From the NCBI GenBank assembly GCA_963768765.1, contig CAVYJK010000020.1:124001-188000 (forward strand): a DNA stretch of 64,000 nt, given 5' to 3'. The translations under genes and the position numbers were made by a program. The notes below the pieces were generated by a model. That model ran no database searches. It saw only the letters and a program-made list of their open reading frames with translations, and was not told the DNA's origin. Source of the stretch: DASWLF01 sp963768765. GTDB lineage: Bacteria; Desulfobacterota; Desulfobaccia; Desulfobaccales; 0-14-0-80-60-11. Every line of letters begins with the position of its first letter. The first letter of the stretch is position 1. Shown in pieces: positions 55,818 through 64,000 of the stretch.

Positions 55818-56951
55818 ATGGATTGCCACGGGGGGATCAAAATAGCCCCCGTCCAGGATGACGCGGCCTTCCGGGAATTTCTCCGACTCCCTTGGAGCAT
55901 TTACCAGAACGACCCCTACTGGGTGCCTCCCATCCTTTCCCATCAGCGTGAGTTCCTGGACAAAGACCACGGCCCCTTTTTCGAATTTGGGGAGGCCCAG
56001 TATTTTCTGGCCTATGTGGACGGCAGGCCGGCGGGGCGGATCTCCGCTCACATCAACCGGCTCCACGATGAACACCATGGGCCGGACACCGGGTTCTTCG
56101 GATTTTTTGAAGCTATCCCGGACCAGCAGGTGGCCACGGCGCTGTTGGAGGCCGCGGCGGCCTGGCTGCGGGAGCGGGGCAAAACCCGCCTGGTGGGACC
56201 CTTGAACTTTTGTATCTACGATGAGATGGGCCTTTTGGTGGAAGGGTTCGATTCCATGCCGGCCATGTTCCAGACCCACAACCCCCCTTATTATGAGGAA
56301 CAACTGACCGCCTGGGGTTTGAGCAAGGCCTTTGACTGGCATGCTTATAGGCTCAGGCTGGACGCTGACATCCCTGCCATGGAACGGCGCCTGGAGGAGA
56401 TCTTAAAGAGGGAGACCGTGGTGCTCAGGGACCTTATTCCCGGGGAATTGCACCGGCGGGCCGAAGAGGTTTTCAATCTCTTCAACGAGGCCTGGGCCCC
56501 CAATTGGGGCCACGTCCCCCTGACCCGCCGCCAGTTCCAGGATCTGTTGGACCAGATAAAAATTGTGCTGCGCCCCGGGTTGGTTAGTCTGGCCCTGGAC
56601 GGCGACCGCCTGGTGGGCTTCGGCATCGCCCTTCCTGACCTCAACCCCGCAGTGCAAAAATTGAACGGACGCTTGTCTCTCTGGGGCAAGCTACGGCTGC
56701 TTTACGAGGCAAAATATAAGCCCGTCCAAAAGATCCGGGCTATGGTGGTGGGCATTAGCCAGAAGTACCAGGGCAGGAAGTTGCACCACGCCATGATTAT
56801 GCGTTCTTATATTTACGCGGTGAAACATACGCCCTGCCGGGATGTCGACTTTTCTCTCATCCCCGAAAATCTCCGTCACTGGATCAAAGTTATTCGATTC
56901 TTCGGGGGCCAGCGCTATAAAGTCTTCCGTGTCTTTGAACGAGAAATCTGA
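55818..56951 (+). CDS. Large GNAT-fold acyltransferase-like protein (YghO type)
   Basis: This 377-residue protein has a GNAT-like core in its second half (VSLALDGDRLVGFGIALPD, then VVGISQKYQGRKLHHAMI) and an N-terminal half (YQNDPYWVPPILSHQREFL) typical of the large YghO-type proteins of unknown function. Acyl transfer to an amine is a reasonable reading. Next to an SPT-like enzyme it could N-acylate a long-chain base, in the way bacterial ceramide synthases do. That is inference. It starts 13 bp after the adaptor gene. Confidence 0.7.
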   Translation: MDCHGGIKIAPVQDDAAFREFLRLPWSIYQNDPYWVPPILSHQREFLDKDHGPFFEFGEAQYFLAYVDGRPAGRISAHINRLHDEHHGPDTGFFGFFEAIPDQQVATALLEAAAAWLRERGKTRLVGPLNFCIYDEMGLLVEGFDSMPAMFQTHNPPYYEEQLTAWGLSKAFDWHAYRLRLDADIPAMERRLEEILKRETVVLRDLIPGELHRRAEEVFNLFNEAWAPNWGHVPLTRRQFQDLLDQIKIVLRPGLVSLALDGDRLVGFGIALPDLNPAVQKLNGRLSLWGKLRLLYEAKYKPVQKIRAMVVGISQKYQGRKLHHAMIMRSYIYAVKHTPCRDVDFSLIPENLRHWIKVIRFFGGQRYKVFRVFEREI

Positions 56952-58722
56952 CTTGCGGGCGCTCCCTGGGGGGCCGGCTCCGGCGGCCTGGACCGACCTG
57001 GCGTGGGTGGCCCTGATTTCGGGGGCCATTTTTTTCTATGCCCACCTGCCGGCCTTCACCAATCCCTACATCATCAACGACGACGTCCGCCAGCAGATCT
57101 TCTGGATGCAGCGCTGGCTGGACCCGGGACTGTTTAAAGGCGACTTGCTCAGCGATTACGCCCGCCATTACGTCCCCTGGGGAGTACAGGGTCTCTATTG
57201 GCTGGCCTCCTGGGTGGTGGGGCCCCTCTACTTTTCCAAATTGCTGCCCGGGGTGCTGTTCGTGTTTCTGGCCGGCTGCCTTTATCAGATCGGTGGGAAA
57301 CTGGGGGACCGCACCGTGGCCTGGATGACGGTGGGCCTCTACTGGCTGACGCCGTTTTTTCTGGACAACCTGGCCGGAGGTTTGGCCCGGGGGTTCGCCG
57401 CGCCCTTGCTGGCCCTGTTTCTGCTCTGCTGGCTGAACCGGCAACCCTGGGGGATGGCGGCGGCCCTGCTGCTTATGGCCCTGTTCATCCCCTATATTTT
57501 CCTGGTGGCGGCCGTCGCGGCAGCCCTGGCCTGGCTCGCCGGCCGCACCGGCCGGGTGAGCCCGCCGCCTTTTCCGGCCCGGCCGGCTCATTTGCTGCTG
57601 TTGGCCGCAGGGGCCGGACTGGTGGCCCTCATGAACCTGGGTTTCGACCGGGCCGGCTACGGTCCCCTGGTAAGCGCCGCGGAGATGGCGCACCGGGCCG
57701 AATTCACCTCCCGGGGCCGTTTCGCCATCCTGCCCGTGCCTTCGCTCTGGTGGGAACTCATCAGTCCCTGGCAGGACCTGGCCCCCTTCCGGGACGCCGG
57801 GCCGGTGGCCGGAGTCACCTTTTGCCTGGTGGTGGGGGCCCTGGCCCTGACCGGCGCCTTGCGCGTCAACTGGCGGGCCTTGAGAGACCGGCTCCAGCCG
57901 GTCGGGTGGCTGGGGCTCTCCTCGGTGCTGCTTTATTTCCTGGCCCGTTTCTGGTTATTTAAGATGTTTATCCCGGATCGGTACGTCATTTATACCTTTA
58001 ACCTGTTCTACTGCCTTTTCCTGGCCCTGTGCCTGCAAGCGGCCCTGAAGGTCAACCAGTGGCCCCGGAACCTGGCCCTCCTGGCCCTGATTCTCGCGGC
58101 AACCCTGGGCGGCTTGCGGCTTCAGGGAGTGGGGCTTAAGGATTATGCCGCTTATCAAGCCCTTTATGCCGCCCTGGCCCAGACTCCCAAGGACGCCCTC
58201 ATCGCCGGGCACCCCAACCTGATGGACACCGTTCCCACCTTTGCCCGGCGCCGGGCCTTCGCCACCTATGAGCTGGCCCAGCCCTGGAGTCGGGGCTACT
58301 GGCAGAAGCTGCGCCCCCGGCTGGACGACCTTTTCCGCGCCTATTACGCCGCCGATCCCCAGGAGGTCCTGGCTTTTTGCCGCAAGTACCGGATCTCTTT
58401 CCTGGTGGTGGACGACCGTCACTTCCGCCCGGACTTCCTGGCGGGCGGGGTCTTTTTCTTTCCCATGGAACAGCGGGTGCCCCAAAACTTCGGCCGTAGC
58501 CGATTCGAGCGCATAGAGGCTCCGTTTTTCGCCCCCTTCGATGAGGAAATTCGCCGGCAGGTTGCCGGCCGCCATCAGTTTGCCTTGCTTTCCTGGCCGT
58601 TTTCCCCTACCGTGGTGGTGGACAAGCATCTGCGTCTTCTCGACCTGCGTCCCTGGCTTTCCAAGAACCCACCGGACCAGCGGACCAGAGAGCACGTTGC
58701 GAGCACTCCTGATACGTCCTGA
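56929..58722 (+). CDS. Large polytopic membrane protein, GT39/ArnT-like topology
   Basis: This 597-residue protein has about 11-12 membrane helices. After helix 1 comes FTNPYIINDDVRQQIFWMQR, with an Asp pair where GT-C glycosyltransferases hold their catalytic Asp, and a soluble C-terminal domain of about 150 residues. The GTG start at 56929 lies inside the acyltransferase gene (23-bp overlap), so it belongs to the same operon. It may glycosylate or otherwise modify the exported product. Confidence 0.65.
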   Translation: MSLNEKSDLRALPGGPAPAAWTDLAWVALISGAIFFYAHLPAFTNPYIINDDVRQQIFWMQRWLDPGLFKGDLLSDYARHYVPWGVQGLYWLASWVVGPLYFSKLLPGVLFVFLAGCLYQIGGKLGDRTVAWMTVGLYWLTPFFLDNLAGGLARGFAAPLLALFLLCWLNRQPWGMAAALLLMALFIPYIFLVAAVAAALAWLAGRTGRVSPPPFPARPAHLLLLAAGAGLVALMNLGFDRAGYGPLVSAAEMAHRAEFTSRGRFAILPVPSLWWELISPWQDLAPFRDAGPVAGVTFCLVVGALALTGALRVNWRALRDRLQPVGWLGLSSVLLYFLARFWLFKMFIPDRYVIYTFNLFYCLFLALCLQAALKVNQWPRNLALLALILAATLGGLRLQGVGLKDYAAYQALYAALAQTPKDALIAGHPNLMDTVPTFARRRAFATYELAQPWSRGYWQKLRPRLDDLFRAYYAADPQEVLAFCRKYRISFLVVDDRHFRPDFLAGGVFFFPMEQRVPQNFGRSRFERIEAPFFAPFDEEIRRQVAGRHQFALLSWPFSPTVVVDKHLRLLDLRPWLSKNPPDQRTREHVASTPDTS

Positions 58723-58850
58723 ATTTCCCCAGTCTTTCTGGTCCCGAAGTAATGCCTGCGAATTTATGGGCTGCGAAATCTTGTCCCCGCCCCAGGGGTA
58801 TGCCGGCCAATAAGTTTACTAGCCGTTGGGGCTGAAGTTAGAGATCAAAA

Positions 58851-60488
58851 TCACTTTCCCGGGGCCAGACCCTGCACCACGTAAAGGTTCACCGGTCCCT
58901 GAATGCCCTTGAGGTGGGTCTCGAACTGCCTTTTTAACACCAGCTCTGGCTCCACATAATGATAAACCGCGTCGGAGATCACCACCTCGCCTCCCTGGGC
59001 CTGGCCCTGGATGCGATGGGTCAGGTTCACCGGGGCGCCCATGATCCCATACTTGGCCCGGCTCTCGGAGCCGATGTTGCCCACCACCACCTCGCCGGCA
59101 TGGATGCCGATGCCCATGGGCAGCGCCGGGTAACGGGTTTCGGCCAGGTTGACCTCTTCCTGGGCGGTCTGCATCTCCAGGCCGCACTGCACCGCCGCCC
59201 GCACCACCGGGGCCAAGGGTCCGTCCAGCGGGTCGAAGAAGGCCAGCACCGCGTCCCCCAGGAAATCCACGATGATCCCCCGGTGCTGGTGGATTACTTC
59301 TATCATCCGGGAGAAATGACGGTTGATGAGATAGATGGTGGCCTCCGGGCTCAGGGTCTCCGCCAGCGGGGTGAAGCCCCGGATGTCGGAGAATAAGATG
59401 ACCACCAGGCGTTTTTCACCCCCCAGGCGGGCCGCTTCCGGCCGCCGCAGCAGCTCCCGGGCAATCTCCTCGTCCACGTAGCGCCCGAAGGTGTTGCGGA
59501 TGAAGTCCCGTTCCTTGAGGCCGGCCATCATCTGGTTGAAGCTCACGGTCAACTGGCCGATTTCGTCCTGGGACTTAACCGGCAGGGGCTCGCCGTATTC
59601 GCCTGTGGCCACCTGGGCCGCTTTTTGCGACATCATCCGAATGGCCGAGACCATGGGGCTCACTCCCAGGCGGATGAGCCCCAGGATGATGACCAGGCAA
59701 CTAAGGCCCCCCACCACATAGTACAGGCGGAACTTCCAGATGGGGGCCAGGATCTGGGAGGCCCTGGCGTGGAGCATGATGACCCAGGGGGCCTGGTGGA
59801 GCCGGTAAAAACCGATTACCTGATCCCCGCCCAGAACGGTGCCGGAGGTCTTTTCCTTCATCTCCTCCCGCATGGCCAGCTCCAGGGGATTGCCGGTTTC
59901 CCCCAGGCAGTGCCGGCTTTTCATGGCGGGGTTGCTGTGGGCCAGGTACACGCCGCTGTCGTTCACCAGGCAGGCCATGTTGCTCTGCATCCAGCCGGAG
60001 GTGAGGAGGTCTTGCATCAGGTGGTCAAACTTTAACCATACCTCCAGCTGCCCCAGGGGCTGCCCGGCTGCATCCAGCAGCTCGGACCTGAGGCCCACGG
60101 TCTTCTGGCCCGGGGGATAAATATATTGGGGGGGCGAAATCCGGGCCACCGGCGTCTGGGGCGCGGCCTGGTCCCGCCAGGACAGCTCCACCCGGCTGAC
60201 GCCCGGATGTTTCTCCAATTGCTGCAAGATCCACTGCCGGTTGTCCAGGCCCTGGCGACCGTTCCCGGCTTTGGCGAAAGCCTGCATCCACTGGAGGGGC
60301 TCGCTGAGGAGCATGTCCATATTGTGGGCCGCCCGCTCCAGCCGCAGGGTGGCGGCATCTTGCCACTCCCGGAACAGACTGGCGCGGATGTAGAAATAAC
60401 CCAGTAACCCCGTGGCAGCCATAAAAGCGGCCACCGGCAGCAGCAAAAAGAGGATCAGCTTCTTCTGTAGGCTCTTAATTCTAAGCAT
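58851..60488 (-). CDS. Membrane class III nucleotidyl cyclase with sensor and HAMP domains
   Basis: This 545-residue protein has a membrane helix at 9-30, a periplasmic dCache/sensor-like region to about 255, a second helix, HAMP (about 285-330) and a cyclase domain. Metal aspartates are in ILFSDIRGFT and FLGDAVLAFF; the transition-state Asn and Arg are in VNLTHRIQG. The position usually holding the adenine-specifying Lys (three before G of GDA) is Asp. The partner position in YGIMGAPVN is Gly, so the substrate class is uncertain. It would signal in response to a periplasmic ligand. Confidence 0.85.
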   Translation of the reverse strand: MLRIKSLQKKLILFLLLPVAAFMAATGLLGYFYIRASLFREWQDAATLRLERAAHNMDMLLSEPLQWMQAFAKAGNGRQGLDNRQWILQQLEKHPGVSRVELSWRDQAAPQTPVARISPPQYIYPPGQKTVGLRSELLDAAGQPLGQLEVWLKFDHLMQDLLTSGWMQSNMACLVNDSGVYLAHSNPAMKSRHCLGETGNPLELAMREEMKEKTSGTVLGGDQVIGFYRLHQAPWVIMLHARASQILAPIWKFRLYYVVGGLSCLVIILGLIRLGVSPMVSAIRMMSQKAAQVATGEYGEPLPVKSQDEIGQLTVSFNQMMAGLKERDFIRNTFGRYVDEEIARELLRRPEAARLGGEKRLVVILFSDIRGFTPLAETLSPEATIYLINRHFSRMIEVIHQHRGIIVDFLGDAVLAFFDPLDGPLAPVVRAAVQCGLEMQTAQEEVNLAETRYPALPMGIGIHAGEVVVGNIGSESRAKYGIMGAPVNLTHRIQGQAQGGEVVISDAVYHYVEPELVLKRQFETHLKGIQGPVNLYVVQGLAPGK

Positions 60489-60607
60489 CTCGAGTAAATT
60501 ATAATTTTTCTGGCGCTAAAAAGAAACGTGGCAGGGGAATCCCCGCGGGATTAGGCAGGGGGCGGATCTTCGGCTTGCCGCCGCGGCAGACCAGCGGCTT
60601 GCCTGGT

Positions 60608-62029
60608 TCAGTATCTTTGCCCCCGCGGCAAGAGGTTGGTCAGCCAACTCAGGACTCCCAGCAGAGCCGCCACGATAAAGGCATGGTGGAAAGAGGAGAT
60701 TTTCAGGCCTCCCGCCGGCCCCCAGGTGACCGGAGACTGATTGAACCAGGCGAAGACCGTCACCGTGGCGGTAATGCCCAGGAGCGAGCCCAGGTTCTTG
60801 AGGACCGCATTGGTGCTGGCGGCCAGGCCGATGAGGGAGGGCCGCACCTCCCGGAGAATCTCGCTCAGGTTGGGGGCCTGGAACAGGCCGAACCCCAGGC
60901 CGATGAGCATCAGGCGTCCCGCCAGGCTGAGGGTGGTATCCTGAAGACCGGTGAACAGCAGGGAGCCGAGACCCAGGAGGACCATCCCGGTGCCCAGGCG
61001 CAGAATCAGCAAGTTGCCCCAGCGGTCCGCCAGGTAGCCTCCCAGGGGGGCCACCAGGGCGTTGGTGGCGCTCAAGACCGCCAACAGCAAGCCGGTCTGC
61101 GCCGGGGGGTACCGGTAAACCTGCTCCAGAAAGAAAGGCAGCAGAAAGAAGGCTCCCATCACCGCCGCGAAGGTCAGGACCACGGCCAGGGACCCCACCA
61201 GGAAAGGCCAGCTGCGCCACAGCTCTCCATGGAGCAGGGGGGCTTGCTGCCGGCGCTCCAGGGCAATTAACAGAGCAAACAAGCCGGCGGCCAGGGCCAG
61301 GGCTATCACGGCCGGGCCGTCGGCGCCCGTCTCCCGAATCCGGGTGAGCGCCAGGAGCAGCGTCCCCAGGCTGCCGGCCAGGACCACGGCACCCCAGAAA
61401 TCAAAGGCCCGGCGGTCCCAGGCCATTTGGGCCTTGAGCCTCGCCAGGGAGCGCCTTCCCAACAGCACCCCCGCTGCCCCGATGGGGATATTGATGAAGA
61501 AGATGTAGGGCCAGCCCAGGTAGCTGGTAATGGCCCCTCCCAGAGGCGCCCCCACGCAGATGCCGGTGGCAAAGGCCATGGAAAACCACCCCAGGGCCAG
61601 CCCCCGCTCCCCTTCGCCGTAGGTCAGGGCAATGATCCTGGGAGCCAGGCCCAACATCAAGGAGGCCCCCACTGCCTGGAGGGCCCGGCTGGCCACCAGG
61701 GGAGTGAGTCCCGGGCTCAGGCCGCAGAGGGCCGAGGCGCCGGTAAAGATTAACAGTCCCAGGAGGTAGAGCCTTCCCGGGGCCAGCAGATCCCCCAGCC
61801 GGCCACTGGTCAGGAGCAGGGAGACATTGACCAGGAGGTAAATCACCATGACCCAGGAAATCCCCGCCAGAGAGCTGTGGAAATCATGGGCCATTTGGGG
61901 CAGGGCGATATTGACGATGCTGGTGTCCAGGGTGGCCATGAAGGCCCCCAGGCAGACGGTCAGCAAGATGGGGCGTCGCTGCGGCAAAGACTCACCCGGT
62001 TTCTGGCGGCCTTGATTCAGCCAATCCAC
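60608..62029 (-). CDS. MFS transporter, DHA2 (EmrB/QacA, 14-helix) family
   Basis: This 473-residue protein has 14 predicted helices with the DHA2 motif C region (LDTSIVNIALPQM) and motif A-like GRLGDLLAPGRLY. The family exports drugs and lipophilic compounds using the proton gradient. GTG start. It is divergent from a TetR gene 737 bp away, the usual pairing for a regulated exporter, though the gap is large and filled with repeats. Confidence 0.88.
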   Translation of the reverse strand: MDWLNQGRQKPGESLPQRRPILLTVCLGAFMATLDTSIVNIALPQMAHDFHSSLAGISWVMVIYLLVNVSLLLTSGRLGDLLAPGRLYLLGLLIFTGASALCGLSPGLTPLVASRALQAVGASLMLGLAPRIIALTYGEGERGLALGWFSMAFATGICVGAPLGGAITSYLGWPYIFFINIPIGAAGVLLGRRSLARLKAQMAWDRRAFDFWGAVVLAGSLGTLLLALTRIRETGADGPAVIALALAAGLFALLIALERRQQAPLLHGELWRSWPFLVGSLAVVLTFAAVMGAFFLLPFFLEQVYRYPPAQTGLLLAVLSATNALVAPLGGYLADRWGNLLILRLGTGMVLLGLGSLLFTGLQDTTLSLAGRLMLIGLGFGLFQAPNLSEILREVRPSLIGLAASTNAVLKNLGSLLGITATVTVFAWFNQSPVTWGPAGGLKISSFHHAFIVAALLGVLSWLTNLLPRGQRY

Positions 62030-62245
62030 CGCCGTCAGGTATTGAAACGGGGCCTAATACTTCTGCCCGTCCCCTTGAGATATATCTTGTAACGCCGGCG
62101 ACCCGGCAATGCAAGGGGATTCTCCCGAACCCGGATAGGGTCGGCCACCCTTCTTACAAGCTATTTCAAAACTGGTTCTTTCTGTCACCCTGAGGGCAGC
62201 GAAGGGGCTAGCAGGCTGTTGAAAAACCTCTATTATGACTAAGTT

Positions 62246-62317
62246 GTCATTCTGAGCGAGGCGATGAATCTCGTATTTATATATACTTGAGACCCTTCGC
62301 CTGCGGCTCAGGGTGAC
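62246..62317. repeat. Family C palindromic repeat, copy 3
   Basis: gtcattctgagcgaggcgatgaatctcg pairs with the following gagacccttcgcctgcggctcagggtgac. It shares the order of the copy at 24045 and lies inside a longer inverted repeat ending tttttcagcagcctgatag. Confidence 0.75.
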
Positions 62318-62360
62318 AAAATGGCCGTTTTTCAGCAGCCTGATAGATCTTTGAAATAAC

Positions 62361-62546
62361 TAGTGGGGTGTTTCGTAATTAACTGGCATTACATTTCAAG
62401 TAAATCGGATATGGGGCGAGGAGACCTCGCCCCTACAATAAACCCTGTCGTATTGTAGGGGCGGGGTTTCCCCGCCCTTGACCCCCTTGCCAAGCAAGGT
62501 GATTTAGAAAAATGCTAATGGAACCTAAATTTGAAACACACCACTA
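62361..62546 (-). mobile_element. MITE-like element, copy 2 (inverse orientation)
   Basis: Identical to 41776-41958 on the opposite strand except for one base over 183 bp; this copy also has complete ctagtgg/ccactag ends on both sides. The imperfect terminal inverted repeats tagtgg(t/g)gtgtttc suggest mobilisation by a transposase in trans. TA or CTAG at the ends would fit a TA-type target, but no transposase gene is in the window. Confidence 0.75.
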
Positions 62547-62706
62547 GATTCTTCGCGGCGCTCAGAATGACCTTTCTTTGCAAAGATAGGTTTTGAAATA
62601 GCCTGTAAGGAATGAGAGCCGAAGGCCCAAGCCGGGGATGATTTCCTCAAAGATGCCACCATCCCAATCCTCGAGCTTGATCTTCTAAAATCTTTTTAAA
62701 AAAACC

Positions 62707-62735
62707 TTGACAGGCGGCTGAACGCCCCTTAAATT
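62707..62735 (+). promoter_or_regulatory. Promoter of the TetR gene
   Basis: TTGACA at 62707-62712, a 17-base spacer and TAAATT at 62730-62735. Expected transcription start is near 62742, just before the operator-like palindrome. Confidence 0.6.
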
Positions 62736-62748
62736 GCAATTAAAAATG

Positions 62749-62762
62749 AGTGAGTGTTCACT
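62749..62762. promoter_or_regulatory. TetR-type operator
   Basis: agtgagtgttcact has arms agtga/tcact around a 4-base centre. It overlaps the predicted start of transcription and ends 4 bases before the ATG of the TetR gene, so binding would block its own expression. Similar sites are known for TetR regulators of lipid and drug genes. Confidence 0.6.
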
Positions 62763-62766
62763 TTAA

Positions 62767-63333
62767 ATGCGAGACGGCACCAAGACCAAAAAATTGATCG
62801 ATGAAACCGCCCTGAGGCTGTTCGTGGAAAAGGGGGTCACCGAAACCACCATCCGGGACATCGCCGCCGCCGCCGACATCGCCGAAGGCACCCTGTACCG
62901 CCACTATGCCAGCAAAAGCGAGCTGGCCTGGGAACTGTTTTCCAAGAACTTTGTGGACCTGGCCCTGAAGCTGGACCGCCTGCAGCAGGGGCGCCGCACC
63001 CTCAGGGGGAAGATCGAGGCTATGATCAGCCAGTTCTGCGCCTTCTTCGATGAAGACCCGGTGCTTTTCAGTTACCTGCTCCTGACCCAGCATGGCCAGC
63101 TGCGGCGGGTGACCCCGGAGATGCCCCATCCGGTGACGGTCCTGAAGGAGGTCATTGCCGGAGGCATGGACCGGGGGGAAATCCCCCAGGGAAACAGCAA
63201 TGTGGCCGGGGCCATGGTCTTGGGACTGGTCCTGCAGGTGGCGGTGTTCAAAATTTACGGCACCGTTGACCAAAGTCTTGCCAGCCTGGCCCCAACCCTG
63301 GTGGACGCTTCCTGGCGGGTGCTCCAGGGCTGA
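62767..63333 (+). CDS. TetR family transcriptional regulator
   Basis: This 188-residue protein has the N-terminal helix-turn-helix TTIRDIAAAADIAEGTLYRHY (read at about 27-47) and an all-helical ligand domain. Autorepression is likely from the operator before its start. Candidate targets are itself and the divergent MFS exporter at 60608-62029. Confidence 0.92.
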   Translation: MRDGTKTKKLIDETALRLFVEKGVTETTIRDIAAAADIAEGTLYRHYASKSELAWELFSKNFVDLALKLDRLQQGRRTLRGKIEAMISQFCAFFDEDPVLFSYLLLTQHGQLRRVTPEMPHPVTVLKEVIAGGMDRGEIPQGNSNVAGAMVLGLVLQVAVFKIYGTVDQSLASLAPTLVDASWRVLQG

Positions 63334-63422
63334 CTTGTTTTTGCAGAACTCCTTTAAAATGCGCAAGGCTCATTCAAAAATTTCTTTGGATGAGGGGCTG
63401 AAGCAGGAGAGCCAGTATCTCT

Positions 63423-63968
63423 ATGCCTGCCAAGGCGTCGGGTTCAAGTAACGGGGAATTGAGACCGGGAGACATCGTGCTGTTCGCCGGCAAGAATTTT
63501 TTCGCTCGCCTCGTCAACTGGTTTCAGGCCCGGTTCGCCCCGGACGGCAAAAGCGAGTACAACCACGCCGCGGTGGTGATCTCGCCGGAAGGGCATATCT
63601 TTGAATCCGTCCGCTGGTGGCCCCGGGTCATCAGCCTGAGAAAACGCTACCGGCGCTGCCAGGTGATGATCGTCCGCTGGAAGGGCATGACCCTGGAGCG
63701 CTTCCACCGCGGCATGGCCGAAGTGGCCTATCTCCAAGACCGAGTCTATCCCATCTGGCGGCAACTGCTCCATGCCCTGCGTCTGGCCCGCCACTTCTTC
63801 TGGAAGGACGCCGTCTGCTCGGAGCTGGTGGCCAAGTTCCTTTACGGGGCTGCGGTCCGCCAAGAAAGCTGGGCCGGGGTCAACGTGGCCGACTTGCACC
63901 ACGAGTTCGTGAGCCTGCCGTCACAGTATGAGATCGTCTTCCAGGGCCGTTTAAAAGACTTTTTCTAA
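63423..63968 (+). CDS. Permuted NlpC/P60-like (YiiX/YaeF type) protein
   Basis: This 181-residue protein has the permuted papain-like pattern: GDIVLFAGKNFFARLVNWFQ first, then YNHAAVVIS (catalytic His) and last CSELVAKFLYG (catalytic Cys). This order is seen in YiiX/YebB-type amidases or lipid hydrolases. No export signal is visible. It follows the TetR gene by 89 bp on the same strand and may share its control. Confidence 0.78.
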   Translation: MPAKASGSSNGELRPGDIVLFAGKNFFARLVNWFQARFAPDGKSEYNHAAVVISPEGHIFESVRWWPRVISLRKRYRRCQVMIVRWKGMTLERFHRGMAEVAYLQDRVYPIWRQLLHALRLARHFFWKDAVCSELVAKFLYGAAVRQESWAGVNVADLHHEFVSLPSQYEIVFQGRLKDFF

Positions 63969-64000
63969 AATTGAGGCCTGCCGCAATCCCAAGGAAGCCC

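Larger units (their letters stand above)
62030..62766. other. 737-bp repeat-filled intergenic region
   Basis: Holds a family C repeat (62246-62317) framed by ggctgttgaaaaac (near 62214) and gtttttcagcagcc (near 62328), the second MITE-like copy (62361-62546) and a family C half (62547-62571). The TetR promoter and operator follow. No gene. Confidence 0.7.

Overview
The window is GC-rich chromosomal DNA from a Gram-negative, LPS-making bacterium. Heptose-core genes, a TolC-type tripartite pump, ATP-type PEP carboxykinase, many dispersed hairpin repeats and the overall gene set fit a deltaproteobacterium (Desulfobacterota, perhaps Desulfobacca-like). That placement is inference from gene content only. 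I saw no rRNA, tRNA or CRISPR array.

Layout: 1-3402 holds the end of rlmE, a yebC-ruvC-ruvA operon and a broken DNA methyltransferase. 3565-12241 is mostly housekeeping: pckA, an SGNH hydrolase, an orphan EcfT, a small multidrug-type transporter, an SAH/MTA-type deaminase, a lytic transglycosylase and a MauE/rhodanese pair. 12560-23979 is the lipid A and inner-core LPS region: msbA, an alpha-glucan phosphorylase, lpxK, waaF, gmhB, waaC, a Trm112 protein, a waaE-like transferase, lpxA and a third GT9 heptosyltransferase. 24237-32667 is mixed: a flavin-fold protein, a glycosyltransferase, a dehydrogenase, a serine protease, an MBL hydrolase, two tandem secreted paralogs and nadE. 32932-35462 (minus strand) is a carbamoyltransferase/DUF5989/SxtJ trio like saxitoxin sxtI-K-J. 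35766-49642 is a surface-polysaccharide region with a flippase, several glycosyltransferases, a radical SAM protein, a dehydrogenase and a deacetylase-like protein.

50141-58722 is the most interesting part: a tight, co-directional set of seven genes. A serine-palmitoyltransferase-like alpha-oxoamine synthase is followed by a MacB-type permease, an ABC ATPase, a TolC-like protein, a membrane-fusion protein, a large GNAT-like acyltransferase and a large membrane protein. The set reads as synthesis plus envelope export of an acylated amino-ketone lipid or signal. After it come a class III nucleotidyl cyclase, an MFS exporter, a TetR regulator with a visible promoter and operator, and a permuted NlpC/P60-like protein.

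Two global properties stand out. First, several otherwise intact genes, including the normally essential msbA, lpxK and lpxA, carry single-base frame breaks, nearly all of the extra-base type. Second, the intergenic spaces are full of dispersed palindromic repeats, including a 183-bp MITE-like element present twice in opposite orientation with one mismatch.
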